The position numbers and the translations under genes are program-made. The notes beneath the pieces were generated by a model, which saw nothing but the letters and a program-made list of their open reading frames with translations, was not told where the DNA came from and ran no database searches. Of a stretch of 64,000 nucleotides of DNA, positions 42,580-53,517 are shown piece after piece (position 1 is the first letter of the stretch; the number at the start of each line of letters is the position of its first letter). Source of the stretch: Caulobacter sp. UNC358MFTsu5.1 (GTDB taxonomy: Bacteria; Pseudomonadota; Alphaproteobacteria; Caulobacterales; Caulobacteraceae); contig NZ_JONW01000001.1 of the NCBI RefSeq assembly GCF_000712075.1, positions 98,549-162,548 of the forward strand, read 5' to 3'.

Positions 42580-44388
42580 CTAGGCGACCGCCGTCCGGCC
42601 GGCTTCCCCGCCCTTGCGGTCGATTGTCGCGGCGTCGGCCACGGCGCGGGCCACGGCCGCGACGCTGACGGGCTTGCGCAGCACGGTGTCGGCGCCGGCG
42701 TCCAGGCATTCGCGCGCCTCGTCGGCGTCGCCGCCGATCACGGCCACGATCGGAACCTCGCGGTTGGCGGTCTCCAGCGCGCGCAGGGCGGCGGCGGTCT
42801 GCGGGCCGTCCAGGATCGGCATGCGGCCGTCCAGCATCACCAGGTCGAAGTCGCAGATGCGGGCCAGGTCCAGGGCGCGGCGGCCGTTCTGGGCGTGGAC
42901 CACCTGGTGGCCCAACTGCTCGAGGATGGCGCGCAGCATGGCCGCGTTCAGGGCGTCGTCCTCGGCGATCAGGATGCGAAGGTTGCGCGGCGGGGCGCCG
43001 GCGGCCTCGACCGCGTGAGGGGCCTCGCTGTCGGGCTCGATCATGCAGGGGGCGTGTTCGTCGAAGGGCAGGGTCAGGGTGAAGCAGCTGCCGACGCCGA
43101 CGGCGCTGGTCGCTTCCAGCGCGCCGCCCATCAGCTTGGCCAGCTGGCGCGACAGCGACAGGCCCAGGCCGGCGCCGTTGACGCCCGCCCCGGTGCGCTC
43201 GACCCGCTGGAACGCCTGGAAGGCCTGGTCCAGCTCGTCGCGCGACAGGCCGGGGCCGGTGTCGGCCACCTCGATGGCGATCAGGTTGTCCCGCCGCTCG
43301 ACCCGCACCTCGATCCGGCCGCGCACGGTGTACTTTACCGCGTTGCCGACGATGTTGGCGATGATCTGGCGGGTGCGCAGAGGATCGCCTATGGCCGCGC
43401 CCAGCTGGCGGTGCTCCAGGTCGGGCTCGACGTGGACGACCAGCTCCAGGCCCTTGGCCACGGCGTGCGGGCGGTCCAGCAGGACCAGGTCGCGGATCAG
43501 GCGCACGGGCTCGAAGGCCACGCTCTCGACGGCCAGGCGGCCCGACTCGGCGGTCTCGGAATCCAGGGTGGCGTTCAGCACGGCGACCAGGTCCTGGGCG
43601 GCGTCCAGGGCGGCGTTCAGCTGTTCCCGCGACGGGGCCGCGCGGCCGCCCTTGCCGGCGGCGGCGGCCAGCACGTGGGTCACGCCGGTCAGGCCGTTGC
43701 GGATCTCGTGGCTGAGGGTGGCGACGATGTCGGACTTGGACCGGGCGGCGCGCTCGGCGGCCTCCAGCACGTTCAGCCGCTCCTCCAGCAGGGCCTCGTG
43801 GGCCAGGGACAGGGCGTGCTGGCGGCGCAGCATGCGGTTGAGGATCAGCGACAGGGCCATGGCCAGGCTGACGGCCCCGAACGCCATGCCGCCGGCCTGG
43901 TTGCTCTGCGGCTGCGAGAACAGCAGGTACAGCGGCCCGGCCGCCGCCAGGGGCGCGGTCAGCAGCAGGGCCAGCAGGTAGGGCGCGGCGAAGAAGATGC
44001 AGACCACGGCCGCGCCGGCCGACAGCAGCAGCAGGGTCTCGCGCACCGGGCCCGACCCGTCGGCGAAGACGGCCATCTGGCAGACCGCGACGGCCCACAG
44101 CAGGCCCGACATCACGTGCACGCGCGCGCGGCGGGTCAGGTCCTCGGCCCCGGGCGTGCGCAGCCAGGCGACCACCCCGTAGAAGATGCCCCAGTTGATG
44201 GCGAACACGGCGAAGCTGATCGCCATCCAGCCGGCGTTTTGCGCGAACGAGCAGGCCCAGACATAGATCGGCAGGGCGACGGCGAAAACGGCCAGCGCGT
44301 AGGGCAGCAGAGCGGCCTGGGCGTCGAGCGCCAGACGGGCGTCATCGCCGCCGTTCGCGGGGGTGTTTTGTCGGCGCTCGGCGAACAA
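42580..44388 (-). CDS. Hybrid histidine kinase with membrane sensor
   Basis: The 602-residue protein has about six or seven hydrophobic helices (residues 28-190), a short coiled coil, an H-box LSHEIRNGLTGVTHVL (phospho-His), N-box IIANIVGNAVKYT, G-boxes DTGPGLSRDE and GAGLGLSLSR, and a C-terminal receiver with LRILIAEDDALNAAM, LVMLDGRMP (phospho-Asp) and LRKPVSV. The start is assigned to TTG at 44388; no ATG precedes the first helix, so the start is uncertain. It is divergent from the DUF2336 gene and has no response regulator beside it. Confidence 0.9.
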   Translation of the reverse strand: MFAERRQNTPANGGDDARLALDAQAALLPYALAVFAVALPIYVWACSFAQNAGWMAISFAVFAINWGIFYGVVAWLRTPGAEDLTRRARVHVMSGLLWAVAVCQMAVFADGSGPVRETLLLLSAGAAVVCIFFAAPYLLALLLTAPLAAAGPLYLLFSQPQSNQAGGMAFGAVSLAMALSLILNRMLRRQHALSLAHEALLEERLNVLEAAERAARSKSDIVATLSHEIRNGLTGVTHVLAAAAGKGGRAAPSREQLNAALDAAQDLVAVLNATLDSETAESGRLAVESVAFEPVRLIRDLVLLDRPHAVAKGLELVVHVEPDLEHRQLGAAIGDPLRTRQIIANIVGNAVKYTVRGRIEVRVERRDNLIAIEVADTGPGLSRDELDQAFQAFQRVERTGAGVNGAGLGLSLSRQLAKLMGGALEATSAVGVGSCFTLTLPFDEHAPCMIEPDSEAPHAVEAAGAPPRNLRILIAEDDALNAAMLRAILEQLGHQVVHAQNGRRALDLARICDFDLVMLDGRMPILDGPQTAAALRALETANREVPIVAVIGGDADEARECLDAGADTVLRKPVSVAAVARAVADAATIDRKGGEAGRTAVA

Positions 44389-44546
44389 GGACTGATTCCT
44401 CGGCTGGTGAGCCCAGACCCTAGAGGATCGCGGTTTGCGCCGAGTTACGGCTTATCGTTAACGAGCGCCGCCAGGAGGGAAAACAATCGTTAAGCATAAC
44501 GGGGGATGATCCGATTCCTCGCCGTCCGTGGGGACTGGGAAGATCG

Positions 44547-45683
44547 ATGGCCACCACCCGCGCCGCCCTGACCGAACACGACATCCGCATGCTGGTGAAG
44601 GGCGCGACGCCGGACGAGCGCGCCCTGGCCGCGCACAAGCTGTGCCGCACCATCGACCGCGCCGAGCTGGACGACGAGCAGCGCGCCCTGGCCGCCGAGA
44701 TCCTGCGGGTGATGGCCGCCGACGCCGCCGAACTGGTCCGCCGCGCCATGGCCGTGACCCTGCGCAATTCGCCGACCCTGCCGGCCGACGTCGCCAACCG
44801 CCTGGCCCGCGACGTCGAGAGCATCTCGCTGCCGATCATCAGCTTCTCGCCGGTGTTCAGCGACGCCGACCTGGCCGAGATCGTCCGCCTGGGCGGACCG
44901 GTGCGGCAAATGGCCGTGGCCAAGCGTCCCAGGCTGTCGCGCAAGGTCGCGGCCCTGCTGGTCGAACAGGGCGGCGAGGAGGTGGTCGCCACCCTCTGCG
45001 CCAACGACAACGCCCGCATGTCCGAGACGGCCCTGCAGCGGGCCCTGGAACGCTTCGCCAAGTCCGAGAAGGTGCTGACGGCGGTCGCCTACCGCTCGTC
45101 CCTGCCGCTGTCGGTGACCGAGCGCCTGATCGACATGGTCGGCGAACAGCTGCGCGACCACATCCTGGCCACGCACCCGCTGTCGGCCGAGCGCACCCTG
45201 GAGCTGATCCTCGACACCAAGGAGCGGGCGACGATCGACCTGGTCGACCAGGCCGGACGCTCGGCCGACGCCAAGGCCTTCGCCGCCCACCTGCACAGCG
45301 TCGGGCGGCTGTCGCCGTCGCTGCTGCTGCGGGCCCTGGCCCATGGCCACATGACCTTCTTCGAGTGGGGCGTGGCCGAGCTGGCCGGCGTGCCGCATCA
45401 CCGCACCTGGCTGATGATCCATGACGCGGGCGAGCTGGGCCTGAAGGCGATCTGCGAGCGGGCGGGCCTGCCGCCGCGCCTGCAGCCGGCCTTCCGCGCG
45501 GGCGTCGACGCCTTCCACGCCCTGGAATACGATGGCCGCCCCGGCGACCGCGAGCGCTTCCAGGAGCACATGATCCAGCGCTTCCTGACCGCCGCGCCGT
45601 CGGTCTCGCGCGAGGACGCCGACTACCTGCTGGACCGCGCGGACCAACTGGGCGAGCGGGCGAAGACGGCGGTGGCGGGGTAG
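44547..45683 (+). CDS. DUF2336 domain protein
   Basis: The 378-residue protein is helical, with HEAT-like repeats: AALTEHDIRMLVKGATPDER at the start, then SLPIISFSPVFSDADLAEIV and LSRKVAALLVEQGGEEVVAT, which are characteristic DUF2336 segments. The family is alphaproteobacterial and uncharacterised; it is often found near signalling genes, as here beside a divergent hybrid kinase with 158 bases between them. The gap contains TTAAC half-sites but no full CtrA box. Confidence 0.9.
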   Translation: MATTRAALTEHDIRMLVKGATPDERALAAHKLCRTIDRAELDDEQRALAAEILRVMAADAAELVRRAMAVTLRNSPTLPADVANRLARDVESISLPIISFSPVFSDADLAEIVRLGGPVRQMAVAKRPRLSRKVAALLVEQGGEEVVATLCANDNARMSETALQRALERFAKSEKVLTAVAYRSSLPLSVTERLIDMVGEQLRDHILATHPLSAERTLELILDTKERATIDLVDQAGRSADAKAFAAHLHSVGRLSPSLLLRALAHGHMTFFEWGVAELAGVPHHRTWLMIHDAGELGLKAICERAGLPPRLQPAFRAGVDAFHALEYDGRPGDRERFQEHMIQRFLTAAPSVSREDADYLLDRADQLGERAKTAVAG

Positions 45684-45726
45684 GGGCGGCTCAAGTTCCG
45701 CCGTTGTTTCGGCTTTCGCGCTCCAA

Positions 45727-45844
45727 ACGGTTGTCATCCCGGAAAGCGCGCAGCGCTTGTCCGGGACCCAGGTGAACCGCAAGGCCTCAGCCCAGTCCCC
45801 TGGGTCCCGGACAGCCTCTGCGAGGCTTCCGGGATGACAACCGT
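45727..45844. repeat. Palindromic intergenic repeat R1, copy 3 (118 bp)
   Basis: It runs from ACGGTTGTCATCCCGG to GGATGACAACCGT with the inner hairpins AAGCGC-GCGCTT and GCCT-AGGC. It has a single AGTCCCC unit where copy 1 has three. It is in the gap between DUF2336 and Nudix genes. Confidence 0.9.
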
Positions 45845-45928
45845 TGAGGGGCTTGGATTGAGTTCGGGCATTAGAACACCCGTTCGAAATCTCTAGCCGT
45901 CATCCCGCTTCGGCGCCAACCTCGTCCG

Positions 45929-46693
45929 ATGACAGAGCGTCCCGCCGACCCGATCCGACCCGCCGCCACCATCCTGCTGCTGCGCGACGAGCCCTCGTTC
46001 GAGGTGCTGATGGTCAAGCGGCACCACCAGATCGACTTCGCGGCCGGCGCCCTGGTCTTCCCGGGCGGCAAGAGCCATGCGGGCGACCACGACCCGGCCT
46101 GGATCGACCACGCCACCGGCTGGGAGAGCGTCGAGGCCGACGGCGCGCCGCTGCGCATCGCCGCCATCCGCGAGGCCTACGAGGAGGCCGGCGTGCTGCT
46201 GGCCCGTGACGCCGCCGGCGAGGTCTATGCCGGCGAGGCGGCGATCGACGTGCGGGCGGCGGTCGCCGAGGACCGCCTGCCGTTCCTCGACGTGGTCCGC
46301 GAGCTGGGGCTGAAGCTGGACCTGTCGGCCCTGACCGTCTTCGCCCGCTGGATCACGCCGCCGCTGATGGCCAAGCGCTTCGACACCTGGTTCTACGTCG
46401 CCCACGCGCCCCTGGCCCAGCTGGCCATCTGCGACGGCCACGAGGCGGTCGACGCCGAATGGATCGCGCCCGGCGAAGCCCTGGCCCTGGCGGAGGCCGG
46501 CGAGCGCAAGGTGATCTTCCCGACACGGATGAACCTGCAGCTGCTGGCGGAGAGCGCCGACGCGGCGACGGCGATCGGCGCGGCGCGGGCGCGGCCGCTG
46601 GTGACGGTGGAGCCGTGGGTCGACGGGGCGTCGCTGCGGATCCAGGCGGACGCGGGGTACGGGGACGTGGTGGAGCCGCTGACGGCGCTGTAG
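45929..46693 (+). CDS. Nudix hydrolase
   Basis: The 254-residue protein has an N-terminal ATILLLRDEPSFEVLMVKRHHQ strand and ALVFPGGKS, then a split Nudix box: the helix IAAIREAYEEAGVLL contains the REx2EExG core, but about 45 residues separate it from GGK instead of the usual few. This longer form resembles CoA/NADH-type or NUDT19-like hydrolases. The reaction cleaves nucleoside diphosphate derivatives; the substrate is not known. Repeat family R5 begins at its stop codon. Confidence 0.88.
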   Translation: MTERPADPIRPAATILLLRDEPSFEVLMVKRHHQIDFAAGALVFPGGKSHAGDHDPAWIDHATGWESVEADGAPLRIAAIREAYEEAGVLLARDAAGEVYAGEAAIDVRAAVAEDRLPFLDVVRELGLKLDLSALTVFARWITPPLMAKRFDTWFYVAHAPLAQLAICDGHEAVDAEWIAPGEALALAEAGERKVIFPTRMNLQLLAESADAATAIGAARARPLVTVEPWVDGASLRIQADAGYGDVVEPLTAL

Positions 46694-46760
46694 GGGAACC
46701 CCTCTCTCTTAGAGAGAGGGAGGGGCCCACCGCGAAGCGGTGGGAGGGTGAGAGGTTTCA
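46693..46760. repeat. R5 repeat, left copy flanking the DUF559 gene
   Basis: From GGGAACCCCTCTCTC to GTGAGAGGTTTCAC it is the inverted counterpart of 47163-47229 with about 66 shared bases. Components are a CTCTCTC/GAGAGAG tip hairpin, GGGGCCCACCGCG-AAGCGGTGGG hairpin and CTCACC-type end sequence. Confidence 0.88.
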
Positions 46761-46826
46761 CAGCTGGCCGGAAAATCCCGATTCCTTCCGTTGCGTGGTC
46801 ATCAGGACCAAGCTCAAGCTTGCCCC

Positions 46827-47270
46827 ATGGATGCGACCGCCAACGCCCGCCGGCTCCGCCGGGACCAGACTCTCGCCGAGAAGAGGTTCTGGAAGCTGGT
46901 GCGCAATCGCCGGCTAGGCGGATTCAGGTTCCTGCGACAGGTCCCGATAGACCGCTACCTCGCCGACTTCGTCTGCGAGGCGGGCAAGTTGATCGTCGAA
47001 CTCGATGGCCCGACCCATGAAGAGCGCGAAGACTACGACGCGCGCCGCACAGAGGATCTGGAGCTCTTCGGATACGTGGTTCTGAGGTTTCCCAACGACC
47101 GGGTGCTGGCCGACCCTTGCGGTGTCGGCGAAGACATCCTGGCCGTGCTTCGTTCGGACAGGGTGAAACCTCTCACCCTCCCACCGCCTTCGGCGGCGGG
47201 CCCCTCCCTCTCTCAAAGAGAGAGGGTGATTATACCGCTCCCGCCGCCGCGCCCTCCGCGAACCCCTTGA
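46827..47270 (+). CDS. DUF559 endonuclease-like protein inside an inverted-repeat frame
   Basis: The 147-residue protein has a Vsr-like PD-(D/E)XK nuclease core of about 110 residues: ARRLRRDQTLAEKRFWKLVR at the start, GFRFLRQVPIDRYLADFVCE with an acidic residue, and KLIVELDGPTHEEREDYDAR with the E-x-D core, then FGYVVLRFPNDRVL. The last ~35 residues are the translation of the right R5 repeat and adjacent DNA, and overlap the oxyR gene end by 41 bases on the other strand. Codon usage looks less GC-biased than neighbours. Function is uncertain; a role in repeat maintenance or DNA repair is inference. Confidence 0.8.
   Translation: MDATANARRLRRDQTLAEKRFWKLVRNRRLGGFRFLRQVPIDRYLADFVCEAGKLIVELDGPTHEEREDYDARRTEDLELFGYVVLRFPNDRVLADPCGVGEDILAVLRSDRVKPLTLPPPSAAGPSLSQRERVIIPLPPPRPPRTP
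47163..47229. repeat. R5 repeat, right copy flanking and entering the DUF559 gene
   Basis: From GTGAAACCTCTCACCCTCCC to GAGAGAGGGTGAT it is inverted relative to 46693-46760, with a few differences in the middle hairpin (CCGCCTTCGGCGG versus the CCGCGAAGCGG form). It codes for the C-terminal tail of the DUF559 protein and ends next to the oxyR stop codon. Confidence 0.88.
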
Positions 47271-48133
47271 GCCGCGACGCGATCACCTCGCCCACCGCCT
47301 CCACCGCCGCCCGCCGGGGGAAGTGCGCGCGCCAGGCGATGCGGACCGTCCGCCCCGCCTTGGCCGACAGCGGCCGCAGCACGATGCCGGCGTCCTGCGC
47401 CGCCCCGGCCGCCAGGCCCGGGATCAGGGTCGTGCCGTAGCCGGCCGCCACCATGTTCAGCAGGGTCGGCAGGCTGGCCGCCCGGAGGGGACCGCCCAGC
47501 CCCGCGTCGCCGCCGCAGGCCTCGACCGTCTGGTCGCGCAGGCAGTGGCCGTCGGCCAGCACCAGGATGTCGCGCGCCAGGTCGGTCTCCAGGATCATCG
47601 AGCGGGCGGCCAGGGGATGCTCCGGGGGCAGGGCGGCCAGGAAGGGCTCGGCGAACAGCGGCAGGCTGACCAGGTCGGGCCCGTCCTCCTCGGTGGCCAG
47701 CAGGGCGGCGTCCAGCTCGTGGGCGCGCAGCCGCTCCAGCAGGGCCGAGGTCTGGTCCTCCCATGGCTCCAGCTCCAGGGCGGGCAGGGCCTGGCGCAGC
47801 GGCGCGAAGACCAGCGGCAGCAGATAGGGCGCCAGGGTCGGGATGATGCCCAGCCGGAAACGGCCCGACAGCGGGTCGCGCATGTTGCGGGCCGTGGCCA
47901 GGATGGCCTCGGCCGCCGTCACCGCCGCGCGGGCGTGGCCGATCAGCCGCAGGCAGGCTTCGGTCGGGGCGGCGGTCTTGCTGGAGCGCTCGAACAGTGT
48001 CACGCCCATCAGGTCTTCCAGCTTGCGGATCTGCACCGACAGGGTGGGCTGGCTGACGCCGCAGGCCTTGGCGGCGCGCCCGAAATGCTCGTGCTCGGCG
48101 ACGGCCAGCAGGTAGCGGAGGTCTCGCAGGTTC

Positions 48134-48135
<2 letters not shown>
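47230..48135 (-). CDS. oxyR: OxyR hydrogen peroxide sensor (LysR family)
   Basis: The 301-residue protein has an N-terminal LysR helix-turn-helix (AEHEHFGRAAKACGVSQPTL) and the redox region ADGHCLRDQTVEAC, with cysteines spaced nine apart at about residues 197 and 206, matching Cys199 and Cys208 of Escherichia coli OxyR. Oxidation would form a disulfide and activate transcription. The start MNLRDLRYLLA at 48135 matches the family; an ATG two codons earlier is possible. It is divergent from katG with an OxyR-type box over the start codon. Confidence 0.95.
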
Positions 48136-50462
<2,327 letters not shown>

Positions 50463-50470
50463 TGTTCCAA

Positions 50471-50494
50471 GGGCGCGGCGGCGACGCCGCGCCC
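50471..50494 (+). terminator. GC-rich hairpin after katG
   Basis: GGGCGCGGCG pairs perfectly with CGCCGCGCCC around GCGA, 8 bases after the katG stop. No clear U-run follows, so termination may be partial and read-through into the Fur-like gene is possible. Confidence 0.55.
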
Positions 50495-50574
50495 GTACGT
50501 CTTTGAGCTTTCGGATCAGGCCGCGGCGGCTCAACGACCGCGGCCGGTTCGGACGCCTCTGGGAGGACGCTTCG

Positions 50575-51015
50575 ATGCCACATGCGGTGGAAGCCGCGTT
50601 GCGGGAGGAGCTGCGTCGCGCCGGCCTGGCCGGCCACGGCGCCTTGCCGCGCCTGCTGGCGCTGCTGCGGGCCTCGCCGGAGGAGCACCTGACCCTGACC
50701 GAGGTGGCCGAGCTGGTCGCCGAAGCCGGCGTGGCCGTCACCTCGGGCGACCTCGCCCGCCAGATGGAGCTGCTGGCCGACCACGGCCTCATCGGTCGCC
50801 TCGCCACCACCACGGCCGAGCTGGTGTTCGACACCGTGGCCGAGCCGCACTCGCACCTCGTCTACGAGGAGTCCGGCCAGGTGGTGGACCTGCACGTCTC
50901 GGCCGACACCGTGCTGGCCATGGTCCGCGACGCCCTGGCCCAGCGGCCGGGCGGCGTGGAGATCCTGGTGCGCTTCCGGCGGGAAGCGGGCGCGGCGCCC
51001 GATCCGGAAGCCTAG
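50575..51015 (+). CDS. Fur/Irr superfamily regulator-like protein
   Basis: The 146-residue protein has a winged-helix region (about residues 15-85, TLTEVAELVAEAGVAVTSGD and LARQMELLADHGLIGRL) and a dimerisation part with VFDTVAEPHSHLVYEESGQV VDLHV, which corresponds to the FDT..HHHF..E region of Irr/Fur proteins. The CxxC structural zinc motif is absent and the metal-site histidines are reduced to HSH. GGGAGG lies 8 bases before the ATG. Next to katG it may control peroxide or iron response. A divergent Irr-like or PerR-like role is inference. Confidence 0.72.
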   Translation: MPHAVEAALREELRRAGLAGHGALPRLLALLRASPEEHLTLTEVAELVAEAGVAVTSGDLARQMELLADHGLIGRLATTTAELVFDTVAEPHSHLVYEESGQVVDLHVSADTVLAMVRDALAQRPGGVEILVRFRREAGAAPDPEA

Positions 51016-51650
51016 GTCGCCGGCAGCTTCGCGCCCGCCTCGCCGACCCAGGCCACGATCTCGGTCAGCACCTTGTCCACGGCCTGGTCATAGGCGGGGA
51101 CGATGGCCGACAGGCGGTTGTCGGCGGCCTTGACCCGGGCCACGAACACCTTGTCGCCCAGCAGGGCGCGGTCGTTGCTGCGGGTCATGACGGCCCGGAT
51201 CTCGACCAGCACCTCGGGCGCGGCCTTGGGGCCGTTCACGTAGTCGGTCTCGAACGAGCGGACCTCCAGGCGCAGGGCCATGGCCGCCTTCAGGGCCTCG
51301 CCGCGGGTGACCAGGCGGGCGGTGCTGCCGTCGGCCTCGAAGGCGCGGGCCACGGCCTCGTCGAACAGCACGATGGCCGGCGACACCCAGCGGGCGTCGG
51401 CGATGTAGGCGGCCTCGCCGTTGGTCACGGACAGGAGGCGGTCGCTCATCGCGGCGCGGGTGAAGACCGTCGGGGTCTTGTAGACCCCGAAGCTCTTGTC
51501 GCTGGCCGGCCGCGAGCTTTCGGCCGCCACGTGGCCGAAGCGGTAGAGCCCGGCCGGGTTCGACTTCGGGAACAGGCTGATGCAGCCGGTGAGGGCGACG
51601 GCCGTGGCGGCGATCGCGACCGTCCGCAGGGTGATGCGCAGCTTGCTCAC
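51012..51650 (-). CDS. ABC transport auxiliary lipoprotein (PqiC/MlaB-linked type)
   Basis: The 212-residue protein has a lipoprotein signal with lipobox LTGC (residues about 20-23) and a periplasmic domain beginning LYRFGHVAAES, matching the ABC-type transport auxiliary lipoprotein family. It overlaps the mlaD stop by 4 bases and is the last gene of the mlaE-mlaF-mlaD operon, so it should take part in phospholipid movement between inner and outer membrane. Confidence 0.88.
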   Translation of the reverse strand: MSKLRITLRTVAIAATAVALTGCISLFPKSNPAGLYRFGHVAAESSRPASDKSFGVYKTPTVFTRAAMSDRLLSVTNGEAAYIADARWVSPAIVLFDEAVARAFEADGSTARLVTRGEALKAAMALRLEVRSFETDYVNGPKAAPEVLVEIRAVMTRSNDRALLGDKVFVARVKAADNRLSAIVPAYDQAVDKVLTEIVAWVGEAGAKLPAT

Positions 51651-52585
51651 GGCTTGACCTCCAGTTCCTTGGCGGGCGCCTTCCCGACCAGGGCGCGCGG
51701 GTTCTGTTCGACTTCGCTGACCAGCCGGTCCAGGGACTCGGCGGCCGATTGCAGGGTGACGACGGCCGACGACAGCTGCGGCAGGCCGGTGGTGGCGAAG
51801 TCGCTGGTCGGGCCTTCCAGCTTGCCGACCATGCCGCGCACGTCCTTGGCGGTGGCCTTCAGCTCGTCGGCGGCGTCGCCCAGGTTCTTCAGGGTGCGCT
51901 TGGCGTCGCCGTTGGCCAGGCCGTTGACCGAGTCCGACAGCTCGCCGATCCGGGTCGAGGTGGCCTCGATGCTCTGCAGGGCCTTCTGGGCGTCGGCGAT
52001 GATCGCCTTGCGCTCGCGCAGCTCGGCGGTGACCGACTGAATGTCGCTGAGCGAGGCGCTGAAGGTCTTGACGTTGTCGTCCGACAGCACGCGGTTGACG
52101 CGGTCCAGGGCCTCAATGGTGCGGGTCAGAACCGTGCCGCCGCCCTCCAGCAGGTCGGACAGGGCGCTGCGCTGGCTGCGGATCACGGGCACCTCGCCGC
52201 TCTTGACCGTGCTCTTCAGCAGCGGCTTGGCGGGCGTGCCGGCGGCGATCTGCACGTAGTTCACGCCGGTGATGCCCTGGGGCTCCAGGGTGGCGAAGCT
52301 GTCGGTCTTGATCGGCACGTCCGAGGTGACGCGCACGCGGGCGATGACGCGGTTGGGATCGGACTTGTCGAGCGCGATCTTGGTGACCTCGCCGACCTTG
52401 ATGCCGTTGAAGTGCACCTCGCCGCCGTCCGACAGACCGCGCACGGGGCCGACGAACAGCACGTCGTACAGGTCGTATTCCTGGTTGAAGCTCAGCTTGG
52501 CCAGCCAGACGGCGAAGATCAGCAGACCCATGAACAGGATCAGGGTCGCCGCGCCCACCAGGGCGTAGTTGGCGTTTCTTTCCAT
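51647..52585 (-). CDS. mlaD: MlaD-type periplasmic substrate-binding protein
   Basis: The 312-residue protein has an N-terminal membrane anchor (YALVGAATLILFMGLLIFAV) and an MCE domain with VRGLSDGGEVHFNGIKVGEV and GITGVNYVQI, followed by a long helical coiled coil (about residues 150-290). It is longer than Escherichia coli MlaD (183 residues) owing to this tail. The start overlaps the mlaF stop (ATGA). MCE proteins form hexameric rings that carry lipids. Confidence 0.93.
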   Translation of the reverse strand: MERNANYALVGAATLILFMGLLIFAVWLAKLSFNQEYDLYDVLFVGPVRGLSDGGEVHFNGIKVGEVTKIALDKSDPNRVIARVRVTSDVPIKTDSFATLEPQGITGVNYVQIAAGTPAKPLLKSTVKSGEVPVIRSQRSALSDLLEGGGTVLTRTIEALDRVNRVLSDDNVKTFSASLSDIQSVTAELRERKAIIADAQKALQSIEATSTRIGELSDSVNGLANGDAKRTLKNLGDAADELKATAKDVRGMVGKLEGPTSDFATTGLPQLSSAVVTLQSAAESLDRLVSEVEQNPRALVGKAPAKELEVKP

Positions 52586-53517
52586 CAGCTCGTCCTCGGT
52601 GTGGCTTTCGGCGCCGATTTGGGCGTCGCCTGGCCGGCGGCCGCGCGCCCGCGCGGCCCCATGAAGTATTCCTGGATCCAGGGGTGGGGGTTCTTCTCCA
52701 GCTCCTGGACGGAGCCGGTGGCCACCACCTTCTTGTCGGCGATCACCGCGATCCGGTCGGTGATCTCGTAGAGGGTGTCCAGGTCGTGGGTGATCATGAA
52801 CACCGTCAGGTCCAGGCTGTCGGACAGGTCCTTGATCAGGCTGTCGAAGGCCGCGGCGCTGATCGGGTCCAGGCCCGCCGTGGGCTCGTCCAGGAACAGC
52901 AGCTCGGGGTCCATGGCCAGGGCGCGGGCCAGGCCGGCGCGCTTGCGCATGCCGCCCGACAGCTCGGCGGGCTTGAGGTTGCCGGCCCGGGCGGGCAGGC
53001 CGACCAGGGCGATCTTCAGATCGGCCAGATGCTCGATCTCGCCCTTGGGCAGGCGGGTGTGCTCGTGCAGCGGCGCGGCGACGTTCTCGCGCACGGTCAG
53101 GTTCGAGAACAGCGCGCCCTGCTGGAACAGCACGCCCCAGCGGCGCTCGATCACGCTCCAACGGCGACGGGAAGCGTCGGCCATGTCCTGGCCGAACAGC
53201 TTGACCGACCCGCCGTCGGGGACCTTCAGGCCGATGATGGTGTTTAGCAGCACCGACTTGCCCGCGCCCGAGCCGCCGACCACGCCCAGCACCTCGCCGC
53301 GCTCGGCGGTCAGGTCCAGGCCGTCGTGGATGACGTTGTCGCCGAACCGCGAGACCAGGCCCGTGACCCGGATCGGCGGGGCCTCGGCGGTCGACTCGGC
53401 CTCGTCCTCGACATGGGGCGTGGCCTTGGCCAGCGCCTTGGTCTGGGCCTGGGCCTGGGCCTGGGCCTGCGCCTGGGCGTCGGGGCCCTCGGGCGGGGGC
53501 GCGTCGGCCGGGCTCAC
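52585..53517 (-). CDS. mlaF: MlaF-type ABC transporter ATP-binding protein with Gln/Ala-repeat start
   Basis: The 310-residue protein has Walker A GGSGAGKSVLL, signature LSGGMRKRAGLARAL and Walker B LLFLDEPTAGLD. It powers the MlaE permease in the inner membrane. The first ~45 residues form an unusual extension containing alternating Ala-Gln, encoded by a hexanucleotide repeat at 53441-53478. It overlaps mlaE by 4 bases and mlaD by 1-3 bases. Confidence 0.94.
   Translation of the reverse strand: MSPADAPPPEGPDAQAQAQAQAQAQTKALAKATPHVEDEAESTAEAPPIRVTGLVSRFGDNVIHDGLDLTAERGEVLGVVGGSGAGKSVLLNTIIGLKVPDGGSVKLFGQDMADASRRRWSVIERRWGVLFQQGALFSNLTVRENVAAPLHEHTRLPKGEIEHLADLKIALVGLPARAGNLKPAELSGGMRKRAGLARALAMDPELLFLDEPTAGLDPISAAAFDSLIKDLSDSLDLTVFMITHDLDTLYEITDRIAVIADKKVVATGSVQELEKNPHPWIQEYFMGPRGRAAAGQATPKSAPKATPRTS

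Noticed and set aside
44455..44500. CtrA box between the hybrid kinase and DUF2336 genes
   Set aside because: TTAAC half-sites are present but not in TTAA-N7-TTAA spacing.
46693..47229. Insertion sequence with transposase
   Set aside because: Inverted repeats exist, but the enclosed protein has a Vsr-like nuclease pattern and no DDE, HUH or tyrosine transposase motif; no target duplication is evident.
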